Positions 58,289 through 64,000 of a stretch of 64,000 bases of DNA are shown here, one piece after another. How positions within the stretch are numbered: position 1 is the first letter of the stretch; every line of letters begins with the position of its first letter. Under the pieces are notes generated by a model. That model had not been told where the DNA came from. It made no database searches and saw nothing but the letters and a program-made list of their open reading frames with translations. Made by a program: the position numbers and the translations under genes. Source of the stretch: Owenia fusiformis (taxonomy: Eukaryota; Annelida; Polychaeta; Sabellida; Oweniidae); contig CAIIXF020000009.1 of NCBI GenBank assembly GCA_903813345.2, positions 24,650,740 through 24,714,739 on the forward strand, given 5' to 3'.

Positions 58289-59710
58289 TTAGCTCACATG
58301 GTGAGCTTTTGCAATCACTCACTCGTCCGTCTGTCTGTCTGTGCGTTTGTGCGTGCGTCCGTCCGTGCGCCCGTCCGTCAACAATAGTGGCACATTTTAA
58401 AACCTCTGTCGATAGGATTCATGTTTTAAGTTATTTCTGTTCAACATCAATACAGAAAACTCCCCTATGACTCCTGGTTCAAAAGCTCGCCTATTTTCAA
58501 AATAGCCATCATTTTTGTCTCTCAAAATTCACCTTTGAGCCATTTCCTAGCATTACAAATAATCTCACGTGTCCCGCATTGTAAAAATCCATGTCAATGT
58601 AAAGAGTAGTTTCAGCCATTTTAGTTAACATTGATTTGTCCATCTGTCTCGCGAAATCCACTTTTCCGTCAAAAACAGCGGGAAGTTTTAAAACCTCTGT
58701 CGATAGGGTTCCTGTTTTAAGTTATTTCTGTTCAACATCAATACAGAAAACTCCTCTATGACTCCTGGTTCAAAAGCTCGCCTGTTTTCAAAATGACTTT
58801 CATTTTTGTCTAGTGAAATTCACTTTTGACCCATTTTCTAGCTTTACAAATAATTTCAGGTGTCCTGCATTGTAAAAATCCATGTCAATGTAAAGAGTAG
58901 TTGTATGAAATAATTTTGTCACAAAAAATCAGCGAAAAATTATATCCATTTTTTTTTCAGCCATTTTAGTTAACATTGATTTGACCATCTGTCTCGCAAA
59001 ATCCACTTTTGGACCATTAGCCTTAAAACCGCTGTCGATAGGATTCCCGTTTTAAGTTATTTTTGTTCAACATCATTACAAAAAACTCCCCTATGACTCC
59101 TGATTCAAAAGCTCGCCTAATTTCAAAATGGCCGCCATTTTTGTTCCGCGAAATTCACTTTTGGCCCATTTCCTAGCTTTACAAATAATTTCAGGTGTCC
59201 TGCATTGTTAAAAGCCATGTCACTGTAAAAAGTAGTTGTATGAAATAATTTTGTTACAAAAATCTGCAAAAAATCATATCCGTTTTTTTATTTTCTGCCA
59301 TTTTAGTAAACATTGATTTGTCCAATGGTCTCTCAGTCAGTCCAAAATAGTGGCAAGTTTTAAAACCTCTGTCTGTCAACACTTTGCTCTTATTAAATCA
59401 TCTGTAGATAGGATTCCCGTTTTAAAATATTTTTGTTCAACATCAATAAAGAAAAAACTATACTCCTGGTTCAAAAGCTCGCCTATTTTCAAAATTTCCA
59501 CTATTTTTGTCTCGGGAAATTCACTTTTGGCCCATTTCCTAGCTTTACAAATAATTCCAGGTGACCTGCATTGTAAAAAGCCATGTCTTTGTAAAGAGTA
59601 GTTGTATGAAATTATTTTGTTACAAAAAATCGGCAAAAAATTATATCCGTTTTTTAATTTTCTGTCATGTTAGACATCATTCACTTTTTGAGCAACACCA
59701 TGTGAGCCCA
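58289..59710 (+). mobile_element. TIR element with about four 290-370-bp tandem units
   Basis: The left end TTAGCTCACATGGTGAGC is itself palindromic. An 11-bp terminal inverted pair is CTCACATGGTG (58293-58303)/CACCATGTGAG (59697-59707). A CCGTCCGTC-type simple repeat follows the left end (58325-58380). Units then begin near 58400, 58690, 59025 and 59360. They share 'ctgtcgataggattc', 'ttcaacatcaatac', 'gactcctggttcaaaagctc' and 'gcattgtaaaaa'. This left end with its CCGTC tract is familiar to me from bivalve genomes (recollection, unchecked). Short ORFs here are not genes. Confidence 0.8.
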
Positions 59711-61721
59711 GTACCCACGGTACTATTTTATTTTATTTTTGTTTAAGAGTACATATGGGGTATACTAAAGAATTTAAGCCCAAGACGCAATGCATTGTTT
59801 GCAGAATCATACCATGAAGGTGTTGTTTCCAAACCTTTGCATGACCGCGCAGCTTTTGTCATTATTCATAAAACTTTTAAATCTTTTGCAAAATAAAACA
59901 GTCTTTTCTTGAAAATGATTCAGCATTTGAATATGCTCTTGCGATATGAATAAATCAGATAATATTCAAATGTCATCAAATTATCGACAGATTAGTAAGA
60001 TTTATGACTAATATAAGCTTCTTTTTTTGCATAAGCCCTTACTTAATTCACGCTGTAATGATAGGTGATAAAACGTTAAGGAATAAATAATAAAAGAGTG
60101 AATTATTCGAAGATAGGAATTTATATACACTGATATCAAACGTTAAAAACATACGAACGTACTGCAGACAGGAATGATTTTAGCATATGGATTTTACCAA
60201 ATTGTACTTTTTAAATCGCTGTTGTAACCTTTTCGTAACTCTTGTCACCGAGAATGAAACACTATAAATGACTAAAATACCACTTGTAATTGCAATTACG
60301 TGAGGGCCAGAACATTACCTGAATTTGTATAGCGGTAGATCAATCGAAAACAGTGTGAAATATCACGTCCCTGCCACCATACGTATTATTTCTTAACTAA
60401 AACACCATTTTTTACTGACCATATTTCAGTTAATTGCATATCCTTTCACCTCTTAAGATTGCAAGCAGCAATATACAAACATAAATGTTGCTGTTTTTGA
60501 TATCACCCCTTTTCTTGTATATACAGGATCAAGCACCGATGGTTGAAATATGCCCGATACCAACATTTGCTTGGTTTCAAAATGCGAGCATGTAACAATA
60601 TTATTTTCCTACCCGTTTTCCTACACCGGACGACAAATCATTGCCCATGGAATTTTCTTTGACTACATATGGTACGGAATACAGATTACCTTGGGACCAG
60701 CCCTATGTGCCAAATCGACAAGGCCTCATATAATAATTTGACTGTTTTCTATACCTATATTTATTATGTTCAAACAAATGAACTAACAATAAACGAACGT
60801 CTTTTATGAAACATAAAAGCGGACCACATCTTCACAGAATTTAATAGTCTAACAAGTTCTGTTATTATCATTCTTTGGAATCATTAAAAACTATTTCAAC
60901 GACAATATACTTAATTTGTAGTAATAAAACAAATCCTGGATTGCACTCAGTCGCTCTTTATTTATTAGAAATTCCATGTCTAATGAAATCGAGTAGTCTC
61001 TTAACGATGATGGGCGATTTCTTTGTGCGTCAGTTTACGTAGTCTTGTTTTCCCAGGTGTTTCATTGATTTAGCTGATGGCTATAGTTCTTTTGATCCAA
61101 TCTACATAACGCACAACGTTGGTGTAAATTCCTGGCTTGTTCTTCTCTGAAATCAGCAAATTGTGTCAGTTCGAGTGTCATAATCATGTCATTTGTTACC
61201 CAATATGCAAAATGTGTGTCATTAAAGTGTCAATGAGATGAACGATGAGGAAATTGTAATTAGGCTAGATAAGTCATATCCGCGGTGTTTACATTAGTGA
61301 TTACCATGATTGTTAGATAGATCAACTACGGAATTCCATTTCAAAAATAAGAGTACAGCCTATTTTTTACCATAACTAATAGAGTAAAGAACTAATAATT
61401 AAAGTGCCAAAAATATACAGACAGTAATTGTGCAATCTTTTAAATAACGTTGTTAATGTGTCAGATGGTACAGCTTATTTCCAAAATCATTTATCGGATT
61501 GTCTCGACCATGAAAATTGGCATATTCAAAAAGCTTAAAATAGAGAACATGAACCTGAACATCTTTAGAGAATTATCGAATATAGGGCTGCAAATCAAGA
61601 GAGGCCTTGAGTGGATAATCAAAAACACTTCAACAGGTTTGTGACAGTCCTTAAAACACTTTGGCATTAATGATCTCCATTTGTACTCTTACATTTTGGC
61701 AAACAGATTAACACAAAAAGT
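59711..61721. other. Non-coding stretch
   Basis: No supported gene. A fair splice acceptor (cttgtatatacag|g at 60528) precedes short open frames to 60739, but no frame carries a recognisable peptide. Confidence 0.35.
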
Positions 61722-62396
61722 AACAAGGCATTAACATGACAGAATGTCACCACCTACATGTAGATGCCCACAACAATAATATGAGTTCAATCTCAATCAA
61801 CTATGAACTTCTGAGAACTTTTTTACTTTAAGAAGGTCATTGAAGGTCAAGTCTTAATCTAAAATTCAGATTTGAATTTCTGCGAAAAAATTGGTCAATT
61901 TGAAGCAAGTTGAAAAAAGACCTTTTTGACCTTGAGAAGGTCATTGAAGGTCAAATCTCAAATCCAAAGACAGTTTTGGCCTTCTAAGAACTTGTATGTA
62001 CATGGTTCTGGAAAAATATTGTCAAAATGAAGCAAGTAAAAAAGACCTCTTTGATATTTTTGACCTTGAGAAGGTCATCGAAGGTAAAGTCAGATTTAAA
62101 CTTCAAAGAACTTTTGCGTGATTTTGAAAAATTAGTCAATTTAAAGCAAGTTGAAAAAATACCTTTTTGACCTTGAAAAGATCATTGAAGGTCAAATCTC
62201 AAATCTAAAGTCAGATTTGAACTTCTGAAAACTTGTAGATGATCGTGAAAATCATTTGAAGCCAGTCTAAACAGTATTTGTTGAGTAATTGGAAATTGTA
62301 AGAATTTGTTACATACGCCAACTGCCGGTCACCAACCACCAACCGCTGTCACAAGAATGCAGGCCATAGCAATATTACACCACTTGGTGGTGACAT
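61722..62396 (+). mobile_element. Tandem-core TIR element, copy 3 (675 bp)
   Basis: Left end AACAAGGCATTAACATGACA with ATGTCACCACC at 61744-61754; right end GGTGGTGACAT at 62386-62396. About four degenerate core units, the same right subterminal block (cagtctaaacagtatttgtt, ccaaccaccaacc) as copy 2, but fewer units. Copies 2 and 3 thus differ in unit number, not in their ends. Confidence 0.82.
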
Positions 62397-62659
62397 GAAA
62401 ATCAATTTTATCCAAACGAATGCACACAAAAGATAAGAATCAATTTTATCCAAAAGCCCATTTTTGATTATCCACGGCAAGGTGCATATTAAACGTAATC
62501 CAACAATTTGATACTAGTTTGATAGTATCACATGGCCATTCATTGGTTGTTGTCTCTACCTGGCATAGATTTAAAAAGTTTTTGCAGTTCTACTGTTTTT
62601 GATCATGCTTCTTAAAGATTATCGAGAAAACGTTATTTAAAAAGCTGAGTTTTGTTAAT

Positions 62660-63000
62660 ATTGTATTTTGGAACTCACTCGCCTTTATAATAACTGAAGA
62701 CACTTGATAGGTATGCAACGGAACCTCCAATATCCCAAAACAAATATATGACGGATTTCAACCAGCATCCACTATATAAAACTGTACAATGGAACTCAAC
62801 CGCACATCCACCCAAAGACACAAATGTATAATGTAACTCACCTGCGCATTCTATTCCCAAGGACATAAATGTAACTCACCATGCCAGCACATCATATACC
62901 AAATGACATAAAATGGGTATGTAACTCACCCGCACATCATATACCAAAGGACATACAATTCATCCGCATATTCAATACCCATGTACATAAATGTACATAC
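62660..63000. repeat. Degenerate 37-50-bp minisatellite
   Basis: Units of the form 'atgtaactcacc-gcacat-atacc-aaggacataa' recur (62832, 62871, 62920, about 62955, with older ones to 62660). Spacing is irregular (39, 49, 37). It ends just before the mariner terminus at 63004. Confidence 0.7.
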
Positions 63001-63003
63001 ATA

Positions 63004-63690
63004 CGAGGGTTGTCCCAGAAGTAATGCACTATATGCTCTAACTTCATATCAATAATTGATATTTTTCCATGACATTTTCAGTGAATGTTCCTTAGAGACA
63101 TTTTGATTATTCTACAAATTTTCATATTGACTGATAATACTATGTTAATTTTATAACAAAATCAAGTTGGTGAGTTTGGGTAGCGTGGGCCAGGTTATTG
63201 TCACGTCAAAAGGAATAAAAAATATGAAATAATTAATCAACAAATACCTCTTAGTGTAGCAATAAGAAGTATGCTCAAAAATACATTTTAAGATACTAAA
63301 TTATTAGGAGCACATCCAAGACTTAATGGATGTACAAATGTATATTGCACAATGTCCCATTTCACATTTTCTCAAAATATTGCCCTTTGCATGTTATGTA
63401 CTTTTAATGCATGTCAAATTGAACACTCTTAGCAATTTCCTCAACCATGACTTGTGGAGTTTTTGCCTCCCATGTTTGGAGTTGTCATCGAGGGTCCAGT
63501 CATCACATTTAAATCTCTTCTGCCACACCACAATTGTAGTTTTTTCTGGTGAATACTACTTTTATATTGTAGCATAAGGTTGTTTGGCTGTGAGTTCTAG
63601 TGAAGTATAAAATTGGGCCACCAAACGCAAGGCCTTCTGTTATTGCAGCCATTTTGCAATTTCTTGACCGTGACTGAATTTGAATTTGTG
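63004..63690 (-). pseudogene. Degenerate mariner-like element, minus strand
   Basis: The terminus ACGAGGGTTGTCCCAGAAG at 63006 follows TA-rich sequence. On the minus strand at about 63540-63460 the frames read VVWQKRFKCDDWTLDDNSKHGR. In the next frame (63460-63415) PQVMVEEIAKSVQFDM follows. Together they resemble the mariner DNA-binding region (W..RF..G...DD....GR). The catalytic domain is missing between about 63300 and the terminus. The opposite TIR is not seen and may lie beyond 64000. Nothing else is recognised to the window end. Confidence 0.5.
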
Positions 63691-64000
63691 ACTAATCACA
63701 GTGCTAAATGTCATTATTTGTACTTGATGAACATCATGCTGAATAAATTTAACAATTTCCCAAACATTTTGATCATTTAAAAGAAAGAAATATTAATAAA
63801 ATAACACTTTGAGCTTTTCATAATTAGAAAAATTGGTACCTGCCCCGCCCACCACTACCCCCGTGTTGCTATAGCAACCATTTTAAGACTTAACATTTAT
63901 GTATGATGCTGAAACTTCAGGATATAGGAGATAAAACTTCAATTGTTATATACATCAAAATGTAGCTGAATTGAAGAATATTGAAGAAAGTTGGAGAGCA

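Noticed and set aside
58325-58380. CCGTC-rich tract as a CpG promoter
   Set aside because: It is the simple-repeat part of the TIR element at 58289, not a promoter.
60529-60739. Splice acceptor followed by a terminal exon
   Set aside because: The acceptor is fair but none of the three frames gives a recognisable peptide.

Overview
This is an AT-rich, gene-poor stretch of an animal nuclear genome. I read it as a lophotrochozoan invertebrate, most likely a bivalve mollusc. That assignment is inference: it rests on the repeat landscape (TIR elements with tandem-repeat cores like those described in bivalves, jockey-type LINEs, many Tc1/mariner relics) and on an intron-split neuropeptide-type GPCR. 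There is no bacterial gene organisation, operon, CRISPR array or recognisable tRNA/rRNA gene.

The only host gene I can support is at the left edge, on the minus strand (1891-2886): one exon encoding an N-glycosylated extracellular tail and TM1-TM5 of a rhodopsin-class peptide receptor. It ends in a clean splice donor, and the TM6-TM7 exons must lie before position 1. No other ORF has convincing protein character; most are chance ORFs in repeats or AT-rich DNA.

The rest is dominated by mobile DNA. Two related non-LTR retrotransposon relics lie at 7.8-9.7 kb (plus strand) and 30.1-32.9 kb (minus strand). A third LINE-type C-terminal fragment lies at 43.9-44.6 kb. Tc1/mariner-superfamily relics lie at 14.4-15.8, 35.6-36.6, 38.0-39.0, 43.6-43.9 and 63.0-63.7 kb, with isolated or doubtful termini near 0.3, 21.3-22.2 and 24.7 kb. 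Many non-autonomous foldback or MITE-like elements are present (3.2-4.0, 12.7, 16.2-18.5, 22.9-23.5, 26.2-26.9, 27.4-29.1, 40.1, 45.2-45.5, 47.1-49.2, 55.9-56.4 and 57.0-57.5 kb). Two kinds of TIR element carry internal tandem-repeat cores: three copies at 0.5, 10.3 and 61.7 kb, and a different one at 58.3-59.7 kb. Minisatellites lie at 6.7, 15.4, 40.7 and 62.7 kb.

The observations most worth a second look are these. A 48-bp minisatellite (five units) is built from the C-terminal codons of a mariner transposase. A 1.6-kb palindrome is made of two whole TIR elements fused end to end. The 30.1-32.9 kb LINE has a paralogous empty insertion site at 57.66 kb. A diverged duplication (24.7-25.9 and 36.5-37.5 kb) has a mariner terminus at the same edge in both copies. 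A mariner at 38.0 kb has TIRs of about 195 bp. I found no evidence of a new multi-gene system; the interest lies in transposon biology and repeat birth.
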